Shown here one piece after another: positions 14,027-20,133 of a DNA stretch of 20,133 bases. A program made the position numbers and the translations under genes. The DNA is taken from the NCBI GenBank assembly GCA_024692105.1, contig JAILMZ010000053.1, forward strand, positions 1 through 20,133. Reading direction: 5' to 3'. The notes beneath the pieces are model-generated. The model searched no databases. It worked only from the letters and a program-made list of their open reading frames with translations, and was not told where the DNA came from. The stretch is from Saccharofermentans sp. Its GTDB lineage: Bacteria > Bacillota_A > Clostridia > Saccharofermentanales > Saccharofermentanaceae. How positions within the stretch are numbered: position 1 is the stretch's first letter; every line of letters starts with the position of its first letter.

Positions 14027-16348
14027 CTATGCTAAAAAATAAGTCTCTTCGTAATAGACTTCATTTGAACCAACGTAATAAAAGGTGAATGTATCGTAAA
14101 CAGACCCCTCGTTTTCGCCTGGTGTACTTGAAGATACCATATAGAGATCATACCAGGTTCCGGAATAATACCCTTTATAATTGGATGTATCGTCACTTAC
14201 TTTCATCATACAAATATAAATAGTTCTACCATTATAATCAGTGCCCCAAGAATAATACTCTCTTTTCTCATAACCTGAAGGAATATCATCCGGTGTAACA
14301 TAATTCAAAGCACCGCCCATACTTGCAGCATCTGAATAGTATGTATTTGGAGAAGCCGTATCTCCACACTTTGCATAAGTATAAGTGTTGTTTACTGAAC
14401 TATAATCAAGGTCATACCAATAGCCTCCGGAATATCCGCGGTATGTTGCAGGGCTTGTACCAAAACTTTCAGCACTTGAGGAATTATTCAATTTGCAGAT
14501 ATAACATGTATTGCCTTGATAATCTGTTCCCCAAATCGAAGTGTAAGTATAACCTGAAGGAAGAGTCGGTCCGCCGACAGGCGTTGTAATGGGAGTCCAC
14601 TTAGCATAGATATAAAGGTTTTCTTTTACCGGCGCACTGAAATCGTATGGATTATTGAAGTTAGAATCTGAATACCAACCATCAAATGCATAACCCTCCA
14701 GTGTCGGTTCTTCAGGTTTTGTGACGGTACCGTTATACTCAACGTATTGACTGCCCGGAAGCATATCGTGGCCGTGGACAAAGACTACGCTGCAGATAAT
14801 AGATGTCCACTTGGCATAGATGGTTATATCTGATGTTACTTCAGAATCAAAATCATACTTTTCGGTGAAGTCATTATTCGTATACCAGCCAGAGAAGGTA
14901 TAGCCTTCTGCAGAAGGGTTGGCGGGTTTTCCGACCGGATCGCCGTGATTTACAGTCTGATCTTTAGGAGCTGTACCAAGTCCGTCCGTATCGAAGGTTA
15001 CGGTATAGGTTATGTGCGTCCATTTTGCATAGAGCACGACATTCGATGTGACTGCAGAATTGAAGTTGTATGCATTCGTGCAGGCTGAATCCCTGTACCA
15101 ACCGCCGAAAGTGTAGCCCTCGGCAGAAGGGTTGGAGGGCTTGGTTGCCTTGCCGCCTTCGGTAATTGTCTGAGTGGCAGGAGCCGTACATTTATTGTTA
15201 GTGATAAATGTTACGGTATATGTGGCAACTGTAGGTGTCGCAGTAGGCTTTGCAGTCGGCGTTGCGGTAGGTTTTACCGTAGTTGTCGGCTTGGGCGTTG
15301 ACGAAGGTGTTGTTGTTATCTTCGGTGTAGCCGTGGGAGTCGTAGAAGGAGCTGTAGTGGGAGCTATAGTGGACGAAGCTCCTGGAGCATTTGTCGAACC
15401 CGGAGCAGGTGTTCCGGTTGCCGATGCTGTCGGTTTTGTCGATGGTGACGGCGATGGCGACGACGTACCGGTCGGAGTCAGAGTGACCGCAGTTTTCGGC
15501 TTTGAAGTGGGCGTTGGAGTATCTGTAATCTCGATTATTGCGTCAGGAGTGGGAGTAGGGTTCTCTGTGTCAGTGAGAGCTGTAACGAGTGCCAGAAGCT
15601 CATCTTTGTCCCAGCCTGTATCTGCGCAGACCTTCTCAAGAAGTGCCTCGTTCTCGGCGAGCATCTGAAGAGGGAACTCGGGGAGTTCTGATACAGGGAC
15701 TTCTTTAATCTCAAACTCGATGCTGTCCCTGTCTTCAGTCGATTCGTCATAGAGGTAAGTAGTCACACTCTCGCCTCCGCGGACTTCGACAACTTTAGTT
15801 TCTTGTGTCTTAGGGTTATATCCCGTGACCTTAACTACACCGTCAGTGATGATGAGTGACTGGAGGCCGCTCTCGCTGTAATAGACGTAGCCTGATGTAC
15901 CTCGGATACCGACGGTCATGTTGGAAGTCTTTATCTCATAAGTCTCATCGTCAGCAAGCTTCTCCGTTACTTCAAAAAAGAGGGCGCCCTGAGTGAGATT
16001 CAGCTCGAGCTGCTTGCCCTGTTTTGTGAATTCAACACGGCTGTCATTCTCGAGTGTAACGATCTTCGTATCATCGAGACCGACTGAAGCCAGACCGTCT
16101 GAGCCGGTGCTGAGAGCATCACCAGACTCGAATCGGATGTTATCGATGACAGGTTTAATCTCACCTGTAGAGTCTTCGATATTGACCGTGCCTTCTACGC
16201 GGAGGAGTCTCATGGTGGTGGCGAGATATCTGTTGTTGGCAATGACCGCAATGGTCGCAGCAACAGCCAAGACGATCACAACTGCTATGGAAGATACTAC
16301 GATCTTCTCTTTCTTTGACATGTCTCTAATTCTTGTAACTAAACTCAT
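14027..16348 (-). CDS. Membrane-anchored FecR-domain protein with three InlB-B/Flg_new repeats, second paralogue
   Basis: The gene encodes 773 residues from the chosen start. That ATG (16346-16348) has AAGGA seven bases upstream and gives MSLVTRIRDMSKKEK, which aligns with MGLIDKVRRMTKKEK of the third paralogue. An in-frame ATG at 16372 would add eight residues but lacks a comparable site. Order: cytoplasmic tail, helix (about 15-37), FecR domain (48-193, including VGIRGTSGYVYY), helical segment with CADTGWDKDELLALV, and a Pro/Thr linker (about 262-375). Next come three Listeria-Bacteroides repeats (about 376-444, 447-515, 517-585), each ending YAKW. Two aromatic repeats follow (about 598-656 and 692-760), with IWGTDYQGNTCYICKL and SWGTDYNGRTIYICMM. 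Such architecture suggests an extracellular wall-reaching receptor. The ligand is unknown. Confidence 0.9.
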   Translation of the reverse strand: MSLVTRIRDMSKKEKIVVSSIAVVIVLAVAATIAVIANNRYLATTMRLLRVEGTVNIEDSTGEIKPVIDNIRFESGDALSTGSDGLASVGLDDTKIVTLENDSRVEFTKQGKQLELNLTQGALFFEVTEKLADDETYEIKTSNMTVGIRGTSGYVYYSESGLQSLIITDGVVKVTGYNPKTQETKVVEVRGGESVTTYLYDESTEDRDSIEFEIKEVPVSELPEFPLQMLAENEALLEKVCADTGWDKDELLALVTALTDTENPTPTPDAIIEITDTPTPTSKPKTAVTLTPTGTSSPSPSPSTKPTASATGTPAPGSTNAPGASSTIAPTTAPSTTPTATPKITTTPSSTPKPTTTVKPTATPTAKPTATPTVATYTVTFITNNKCTAPATQTITEGGKATKPSNPSAEGYTFGGWYRDSACTNAYNFNSAVTSNVVLYAKWTHITYTVTFDTDGLGTAPKDQTVNHGDPVGKPANPSAEGYTFSGWYTNNDFTEKYDFDSEVTSDITIYAKWTSIICSVVFVHGHDMLPGSQYVEYNGTVTKPEEPTLEGYAFDGWYSDSNFNNPYDFSAPVKENLYIYAKWTPITTPVGGPTLPSGYTYTSIWGTDYQGNTCYICKLNNSSSAESFGTSPATYRGYSGGYWYDLDYSSVNNTYTYAKCGDTASPNTYYSDAASMGGALNYVTPDDIPSGYEKREYYSWGTDYNGRTIYICMMKVSDDTSNYKGYYSGTWYDLYMVSSSTPGENEGSVYDTFTFYYVGSNEVYYEETYFLA
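14069..14557 (-). repeat. Two aromatic WGTDY-type protein repeats
   Basis: Segments 14381-14557 and 14069-14275 encode two related units. Each has W-G-T-D-Y-x-G-x-x-x-Y-I-C near its start and Y-x-G-Y-x-x-G-x-W-Y-D-L in the middle. The third FecR gene has one unit of the same type at 12440-12622, and the first FecR gene has a more distant tyrosine-rich relative. Confidence 0.7.
14594..15223 (-). repeat. Three Listeria-Bacteroides (Flg_new / InlB B) repeats
   Basis: Units at 15017-15223, 14804-15010 and 14594-14800 each encode about 69 residues. They share the family pattern Y-T-V-x-F, K-P-x-x-P-x-x-E-G-Y-x-F-x-G-W-Y and I-Y-A-K-W-T. The first unit carries a Cys pair also found in the single unit of the first FecR protein. 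Confidence 0.9.
15221..15565 (-). repeat. Pro/Thr-rich linker-coding repeat, second FecR gene
   Basis: About 115 codons of PTPTP, TPTATP, KPTATP and SPSPSP-type units between the FecR half and the Flg_new repeats. It probably spans the cell wall and may be glycosylated (inference). Confidence 0.8.
15584..16231 (-). repeat. FecR direct repeat, copy 2
   Basis: This 648-bp segment is homologous to 13094-13741 and 17374-18021. The encoded FecR halves share long identical stretches such as ALSTGSDGLASVGLDDTKIV. Confidence 0.85.
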
Positions 16349-16383
16349 AAGAATGTCCTTAAATCGTGTCATTACGCTGAAAA

Positions 16384-18138
16384 TCAGTATATATAATAAT
16401 CAACTCTGTTTCCTGAATCATCGTAGTAGTAGTAACAGTCATAATACACATTATTGATAGTGGTAGTCTCACAGAAGCCTTCGACCCATCCTTTGCCCGC
16501 AACATATAACTGGTAAACTGTGTTGCCTGAGTCGTCGTATTTATATGCTATGTACTTTAATGCGTTATAGGAAGACATATAGTATCCTTCAGGCGCACTG
16601 TAGGGTGCTTCGAATGAGTAATACACACCAGTCTCGGGGCTCTCAAACCAGGCGAGATCATAGTCTCCATAGGAATCATATACTATCTCGGCTTGAACCC
16701 ATCCGGTCTCGTTGTCGGCATAGACCATGTATGTTGTACCGTAACCCCAATAGTAATAAGCGATGTAGATGTCATTTTCTTCGTCATCGATTAACCAAAC
16801 GAATTGATCGCCTGGAAGCTCCGAAGGTGGCTCCATAGGTGCCTTGGTTGGTTTCGGAGTGATCGTCGGAGTAGATGATGTCGCCGTCCACTTTGCATAT
16901 AAGGTGATATTCGAAGTTACTATCATGTTGAAGTTATAAGAATTTGTGCAGGCAGAGTCTTTGTACCAGCCGCCGAATGAGTACCCTTCTGCTACAGGGT
17001 CAGCCGGCTTGGTCGCTTTGCTTCCGCTGCTTACGGTCTGAGCAGATGGTGCCGTGCACTTGCCGTTGGTTACGAAAGAAACGGTATATGACGTACCCTT
17101 AGGCGCGGTCGTGGATGTCGGTTTCGGCGTGGTTGTGGTTATCGTCACGTCAGACGAACCGGGCGTTGTGGTAGGAACTGTAGTCGAACCTGCTGCGGGA
17201 GTCGAACTCGGCGTAACCTTTGGCGTGGTCGATATTGACGGTACCAATGTAACAGTGGGTATAGGCGTCAGCGTCGGCGTAGGCGTCGCCTTATCCGTAG
17301 GAGTAGGAGTCTCCGTTACGGCCTCTGTATCTTCAGGTGTAGGTGTGGGCTTGACTGTCTCATAGAAAGACTCGAACAGAGCGCGGAGCTTGTCTTTGTC
17401 CCAGCCCGTGTATTCGCATACCTTGTCCAGCAGATGCTCGTTCTCTATGAGCATCTTGAGCGGGAAGTAGGGAAGCTGGTCCTCGCTGATCTCTTCCAGG
17501 TCGAATTCGATCGTATCGTGTTCTTCAGTCTTATCAGAGTAGAGATAGCATGTTACCTTTTTGCCGCCGTGGACTTCGATCGTCTTGGTCTCGCCGGTCT
17601 CGGGGTTGTAAGCGGATACTTTGACCACACCGTCGGTTATGATCACGGACTCACGGCCGTCCTCATCGTAATAGACGTAGCCGGAAGTACCTCTGATACC
17701 TACGGACATGTTGGATGTCTTTATCTCGTAGGTCTCGTCGTCTGCGAGTTTCTCTGTTACCTCAAAGAAGAGCGCACCCTGGGTGAGCTTGAGCTCAAGC
17801 TGCTTGTTGTTCTTGTAGAACTCTGCGCGGCTGTCATTCTCAAGGGTAACGATCTTGGTATCGTCCAGGCCGACGGAAGCAAGACCGTCAGAGCCGGTGT
17901 TAAGCGCATCGCCGGACTGGAATCTTATGTTATCGATGACAGGCTTGGTGGAACCAGTCGAATCCTCGATGTTTACCGTGCCTTCAACGCGGAGAAGGCG
18001 CATGGTGGTTGCCAGGTATTTGCTGTTAAGGAACAATGCGATGCCGGCAATAATCGCCACGACAGAGACACCCGCTATAACAGCAACTGTAATCTTCTGT
18101 CCTTTTGGCCAAGACTTCACAGAACTAATAATACTCAT
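16384..18138 (-). CDS. Membrane-anchored FecR-domain protein with tyrosine-rich C-terminus, first paralogue
   Basis: The gene encodes 584 residues and is the first gene of the minus-strand cluster. A short tail (SWPKGQK) precedes a helix (about 15-37). The FecR domain (48-195) contains ALNTGSDGLASVGL and VGIRGTSGYVYY (147-157). A helical piece with CEYTGWDKDKLRALF follows, then a Pro/Thr linker of about 88 residues (262-349). One Listeria-Bacteroides repeat lies at 350-418, with Cys361 and Cys397. The last 140 residues are extremely rich in Tyr, Trp, Asp and Glu, with QFVWLIDDEENDIYIAYYYW at 445-464. The ribosome site GAGGGTG at 18144-18150 is five bases from ATG. The second FecR gene starts 35 bases after the stop. 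No sigma or anti-sigma gene is nearby, so the classical FecIR scheme does not apply. Confidence 0.9.
   Translation of the reverse strand: MSIISSVKSWPKGQKITVAVIAGVSVVAIIAGIALFLNSKYLATTMRLLRVEGTVNIEDSTGSTKPVIDNIRFQSGDALNTGSDGLASVGLDDTKIVTLENDSRAEFYKNNKQLELKLTQGALFFEVTEKLADDETYEIKTSNMSVGIRGTSGYVYYDEDGRESVIITDGVVKVSAYNPETGETKTIEVHGGKKVTCYLYSDKTEEHDTIEFDLEEISEDQLPYFPLKMLIENEHLLDKVCEYTGWDKDKLRALFESFYETVKPTPTPEDTEAVTETPTPTDKATPTPTLTPIPTVTLVPSISTTPKVTPSSTPAAGSTTVPTTTPGSSDVTITTTTPKPTSTTAPKGTSYTVSFVTNGKCTAPSAQTVSSGSKATKPADPVAEGYSFGGWYKDSACTNSYNFNMIVTSNITLYAKWTATSSTPTITPKPTKAPMEPPSELPGDQFVWLIDDEENDIYIAYYYWGYGTTYMVYADNETGWVQAEIVYDSYGDYDLAWFESPETGVYYSFEAPYSAPEGYYMSSYNALKYIAYKYDDSGNTVYQLYVAGKGWVEGFCETTTINNVYYDCYYYYDDSGNRVDYYIY
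16885..17091 (-). repeat. Single Listeria-Bacteroides repeat
   Basis: This unit encodes about 69 residues running from YTVSF through EGYSFGGWYKDSACTN to LYAKWT. It is more like the first unit of the second FecR gene (EGYTFGGWYRDSACTN) than that unit is like its own two neighbours. Confidence 0.85.
17092..17355 (-). repeat. Pro/Thr-rich linker-coding repeat, first FecR gene
   Basis: About 88 codons of imperfect TPTPT, PTLTP and TTTTPKP units; the shortest of the three linkers. Confidence 0.75.
17374..18021 (-). repeat. FecR direct repeat, copy 1
   Basis: This 648-bp segment encodes residues 40-255 of the first FecR protein. It is homologous to the other two copies but the most diverged (NPETGETK, EYTGWDKDKLRALF). 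Confidence 0.85.
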
Positions 18139-18466
18139 ATGATCACCCTCATTTAAGAATAACGAGAAGTATCGGTCCTACCTCTAATAATTCTTGATTA
18201 TAGAGAAATCCGTTCCTGACTTAAATGGCCCAAAAGTACCATTTTTTGTTAACATCACCCTCCGGAAGCAGATCGTTATTCTTATTAGTAAGATTATATT
18301 TAATGCTTTACATATCTGAAAACAGTGAACATATCGTTATTACGGCAAAAATAATCGGCATTTGTTGAGGGGTTTTGACAAAATGCTTAAAAGGGAAAGG
18401 AATGGTAACGAACGGCGTGAGATGCTTTGGTTTGATATAATGAATTGTCGGATTTAGGAATCGTCA
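18139..18466. promoter_or_regulatory. Divergent regulatory region of the FecR/cyclase cluster
   Basis: These 328 bases hold no convincing gene. For the leftward FecR cluster, TATAAT (minus strand, 18197-18202) is a candidate -10 with only a poor -35 (TTTAAG at 18220-18225). An imperfect inverted repeat CTCTAATAAT/ATTATAGAG at 18182-18205 overlaps that -10 and could be an operator. For the rightward gene, TATAAT at 18436-18441 lies 25 bases before ATG, and TTGACA at 18375-18380 lacks a good -10. TCGTTATT occurs at 18273-18280 and 18334-18341 and inverted at 18158-18165. TATCGGT (18170-18176) is the complement of ACCGATA seen in other gaps. Confidence 0.4.
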
Positions 18467-19288
18467 ATGAGGGATAAAGACATGAGCAGTATTTACGAGT
18501 GTTTCAGAAAAGAACAGATGTATGAACAGGGTGAGACATCTCTTGCCAGAGGAGAGTTCAGCGCAGCTGCTGATGCGTATAGGTCCATATTGAAGAAGGA
18601 TCCTCACAACTTCATGGCGCTCAGAGGACTGCTTCTTGCAGCAGTTCATCTGAAGGATATGGATGAACTTGCCGCGGAGGATAAAAAAGGGTTTGCATAT
18701 AATCCCGAACTGATCGACGAAGTTGTTGAAGGTGCTTCAGAAGAAGATAAGAAGTACTTTAAGGAGTTTGGCAAGATATATGCTGATAAAAAGAGACTTT
18801 ACGATCTGAACCACGATATCGATTCTCTGCTCGAGGACAACAAGAAGATCGATAATACGATCTCTTACAACAACATAGAGCGTGATGAATACTATGTTGA
18901 AGGCAAGTATGGCATAAGGCGGCATCCTAAGTATGCTTTCGTTGGTCTGTTTATTGCTACTGCCATGGAAGTGTTTCCGGGTATATTTTTCTTAACTGCA
19001 TTTGAACACACTGAAGAGCCTTTAACGCTGTATTTAGGATGGGGTGCGATTATAATTGGCGCCATCTGTTTAGGCTGTAATTTTAAATTTATCTATCCCA
19101 AAGTGAAAAAGATAGAAGAATTCGATAGGCAAACCAAAGAACTCGAAGCTGAATCGAGCCGGGCAGCAGAGAAGCTAAAAGGCCTTGAAAGTGATGCGGA
19201 TAAGCTCCGTGATGATCTTAAGAGGGCCATCTACGAATTTGCTGAGAAGGATAAAAAGATAGTGAAAGAGAAGAAAACAAGCGAATGA
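18467..19288 (+). CDS. TPR / two-TM / coiled-coil membrane protein
   Basis: The gene encodes 273 residues. The N-terminal part (about 17-75) looks like a tetratricopeptide unit, with ARGEFSAAADAYRSILKKDPHNFMALRGLLLAA resembling the TPR pattern of A-x-x-x-Y-x-x-x-L and a following helix. Charged helices (about 92-130) could be coiled coil. Two membrane helices lie at about 156-178 and 187-209. A C-terminal coiled coil (213-265) is dense in Lys and Glu. Both soluble ends would be cytoplasmic, making it a possible membrane scaffold. The ATG at 18467 has AGGA seven bases upstream; a second in-frame ATG at 18482 (MSSIYECF) also has GAGGG upstream, so the exact start is uncertain by five residues. 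A strong terminator follows. No function is known to me. Confidence 0.75.
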   Translation: MRDKDMSSIYECFRKEQMYEQGETSLARGEFSAAADAYRSILKKDPHNFMALRGLLLAAVHLKDMDELAAEDKKGFAYNPELIDEVVEGASEEDKKYFKEFGKIYADKKRLYDLNHDIDSLLEDNKKIDNTISYNNIERDEYYVEGKYGIRRHPKYAFVGLFIATAMEVFPGIFFLTAFEHTEEPLTLYLGWGAIIIGAICLGCNFKFIYPKVKKIEEFDRQTKELEAESSRAAEKLKGLESDADKLRDDLKRAIYEFAEKDKKIVKEKKTSE

Positions 19289-19331
19289 TAAAAGTAGTGT
19301 TTGGATCATTAAATAAAGAGCAAACACGACC

Positions 19332-19355
19332 AAAGCAGGAAGCGATTCCTGCTTT
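19332..19355 (+). terminator. Intrinsic terminator with GCGA tetraloop
   Basis: AAAGCAGGAA at 19332-19341 pairs with TTCCTGCTTT at 19346-19355 around a GCGA (GNRA) loop, followed by AATTT. It ends transcription of the TPR gene and separates it from the small peptide gene. Confidence 0.85.
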
Positions 19356-19446
19356 AATTTACTCCGCATTAACACTTCATTAAACTGACATAAAAGTCGA
19401 ACGATAGAATGCGGGTATAGAAATATATTAACAGGAGGAAAAGTCA

Positions 19447-19653
19447 ATGGCAGAAGATAAGAAGGAAGAACTCAAAAAGGAAGAATTAGAAAGTGTATCA
19501 GGTGGTTATATAATACATCATGATCCTGAAGAGCCGGTGGAGATGTATAGTGAAACTGGTATTCTTTGTAAGAGTTGTGGGAATGTATTTTATAAATGGG
19601 GAAAGTGTCCGAAGTGTAATGCGGATGTAGATATGTTAAATGATTATGCATAA
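19447..19653 (+). CDS. Double-glycine-leader peptide with a four-cysteine zinc-ribbon-like core
   Basis: The gene encodes 68 residues. Residues 1-20 form a leader matching the double-glycine consensus used by C39-peptidase ABC exporters: Leu at -12 (L9), Glu at -8 (E13), Leu at -7 (L14), Val at -4 (V17) and Gly-Gly at -2/-1 (19-20), in KEELESVSGG. Cleavage would release 48 residues starting YIIHHDPEEP. This core has CKSCGN (41-46) and CPKCNA (54-59), a CxxC-x9-CxxC zinc ribbon pattern unlike typical bacteriocins. An ideal ribosome site (AGGAGG at about 19433-19438) precedes the ATG, and a strong terminator follows, so this is a single-gene transcript. No transporter or immunity gene is in view. 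It could be a bacteriocin, a signal peptide, a modified-peptide precursor or a non-exported protein with a chance GG. Confidence 0.75.
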   Translation: MAEDKKEELKKEELESVSGGYIIHHDPEEPVEMYSETGILCKSCGNVFYKWGKCPKCNADVDMLNDYA

Positions 19654-19703
19654 CACTGATATTTAAAACATGCATAAGTGTGGATATGGCACTAAGTTGT
19701 AAG

Positions 19704-19727
19704 AGCCGCGGATTGATATCCGCGGCT
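19704..19727 (+). terminator. Strong intrinsic terminator
   Basis: AGCCGCGGAT at 19704-19713 pairs with ATCCGCGGCT at 19718-19727 around TGAT and is followed by TTGTTTTA. It closes the small peptide gene. Confidence 0.9.
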
Positions 19728-19844
19728 TTGTTTTATCCGAGAAAAGCATATAGTTCAATTAATTCTGTTGCGTCTATTCTGAGGGAGAAGTGATGGAGAA
19801 AGATGTATCCCTCGTAACGAGGCCTAACTCTCCCGGAATGAGAA

Positions 19845-19866
19845 GAGCCCGGATCGCTCCGGGCTC
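19845..19866 (-). terminator. Hairpin after the hsp20 gene, likely terminator
   Basis: GAGCCCGGA at 19845-19853 pairs with TCCGGGCTC at 19858-19866. Read on the minus strand the loop is GCGA (GNRA), and TTCTCATT follows, a modest T-tract. It lies about 26 bases after the hsp20 stop. A second small hairpin, CCTCG/CGAGG at 19810-19822, lies further on. Confidence 0.6.
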
Positions 19867-19892
19867 CTCAGTAATAGTAATCGTTTCGGATA

Positions 19893-20133
19893 TTAGCCTT
19901 CTATGGCTATTGTGTTATTTGCAGGCGGCAAAGCCTGTAATTCCTTCTTCGGTATGCAGAGTTTCAGGACACCGTCTTCGAATTTGGCTTTGACGTCTTC
20001 GGTCTTTACCTGATCACCTACATAGAAGCTTCGCTGCATTGAACCTGCGTAACGCTCCTGGCGGATGATCCTGCCCTTACGGTCTTTCTTCTCAGTATCC
20101 TGATCCTTGCTTGCGCTGATCGTCAGATAACCG
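19893..20133 (-). CDS. Hsp20 / alpha-crystallin small heat-shock protein (C-terminal part)
   Basis: The frame is open at the right edge and gives the last 79 residues. It starts at GYLTISASKDQD and contains RKGRIIRQERYAGSMQRSFYVGD and VKAKFEDGVLKLCIPKK, which is the C-terminal half of the alpha-crystallin domain. That domain normally reads E-R-x-x-G-x-F-x-R-x-F and A-x-x-x-N-G-V-L-x-V-x-x-P. The short tail after PKKELQAL lacks an obvious I-x-I motif, although IAI near the end (75-77) may serve. Hsp20 proteins are ATP-independent holdase chaperones. The frame ends at TAA 19893-19895, followed by a hairpin. About the N-terminal half lies outside the window. Confidence 0.93.
   Translation of the reverse strand, partial: GYLTISASKDQDTEKKDRKGRIIRQERYAGSMQRSFYVGDQVKTEDVKAKFEDGVLKLCIPKKELQALPPANNTIAIEG

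Noticed and set aside
16349..16372. Alternative start at 16372 for the second FecR protein
   Set aside because: The downstream ATG at 16348 has AAGGA at seven bases and aligns with the N-terminus of the third paralogue; the upstream ATG has no comparable site.
12647..17355. Spaced repeats that might be a CRISPR array
   Set aside because: The repeats are in-frame low-complexity Pro/Thr codons without regular spacers or palindromic repeats.
18198..18263. Short minus-strand leader peptide frames (14 or 23 codons) before the FecR cluster
   Set aside because: The GGAGGG site is either too close (2 bases) or too far (15 bases) from the possible starts, and the frames lie upstream of or overlap the candidate -10.
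19790..19993. Small plus-strand frame with GAGGGAG upstream
   Set aside because: The ribosome site is tempting, but the frame runs through a terminator hairpin and antisense into the conserved end of hsp20.

Overview
The window reads as a chromosomal piece of a Gram-positive anaerobe of the class Clostridia, probably a gut or rumen lineage. The evidence is canonical AAGGAGG-type ribosome sites, many small membrane proteins with zinc ribbons, GGDEF proteins, a BspA-type leucine-rich surface protein, Pro/Thr-rich wall-type linkers and Listeria-Bacteroides (InlB B / Flg_new) repeats. Genus-level placement is inference only. The window is rich in signalling and cell-envelope genes and has no tRNA, rRNA, transposase or CRISPR array that I can see.

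Layout. 1-171: N-terminus of a membrane signalling protein running off the left edge (minus strand). 366-1405: two adjacent small membrane proteins, each with two TM helices and a C-terminal zinc ribbon. 1402-2577: a multi-TM diguanylate cyclase-like protein with an AGDEF site, converging on the previous gene with a 4-base overlap. 2755-6298: a plus-strand cluster of a DUF3592-like membrane protein, a polytopic membrane protein and a membrane-anchored S41-like peptidase. 6510-8744: a secreted BspA-type protein with 15 leucine-rich repeats, ended by a bidirectional terminator at 8771-8793.

18138-8814 (minus strand) is the most interesting block. Three tandem paralogous membrane-anchored FecR-domain proteins are followed by a CHASE2 plus class III adenylate cyclase and a metallo-beta-lactamase-fold/GAF/GGDEF fusion. 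The FecR paralogues share the FecR half but have different Pro/Thr linkers and sensory-looking aromatic C-termini. The cyclase carries the residues for ATP use. The GAF domain resembles the cyclic-nucleotide-binding GAFs of PDE2/5 and of cyanobacterial cyclases. The last two genes are coupled by a perfect ribosome site inside the end of the cyclase gene. My model (inference) is that extracellular FecR proteins act with CHASE2 to control cAMP synthesis, and that the fusion protein reads cAMP through GAF to control c-di-GMP synthesis. Its MBL domain may hydrolyse a cyclic nucleotide or another phosphoester.

18467-20133: a TPR/coiled-coil membrane protein, a 68-residue peptide combining a textbook double-glycine export leader with a zinc-ribbon-like core, and the C-terminal end of an Hsp20 small heat-shock protein (minus strand, running off the right edge). 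Clear intrinsic terminators lie at 19332-19355 and 19704-19727, with another hairpin after hsp20.
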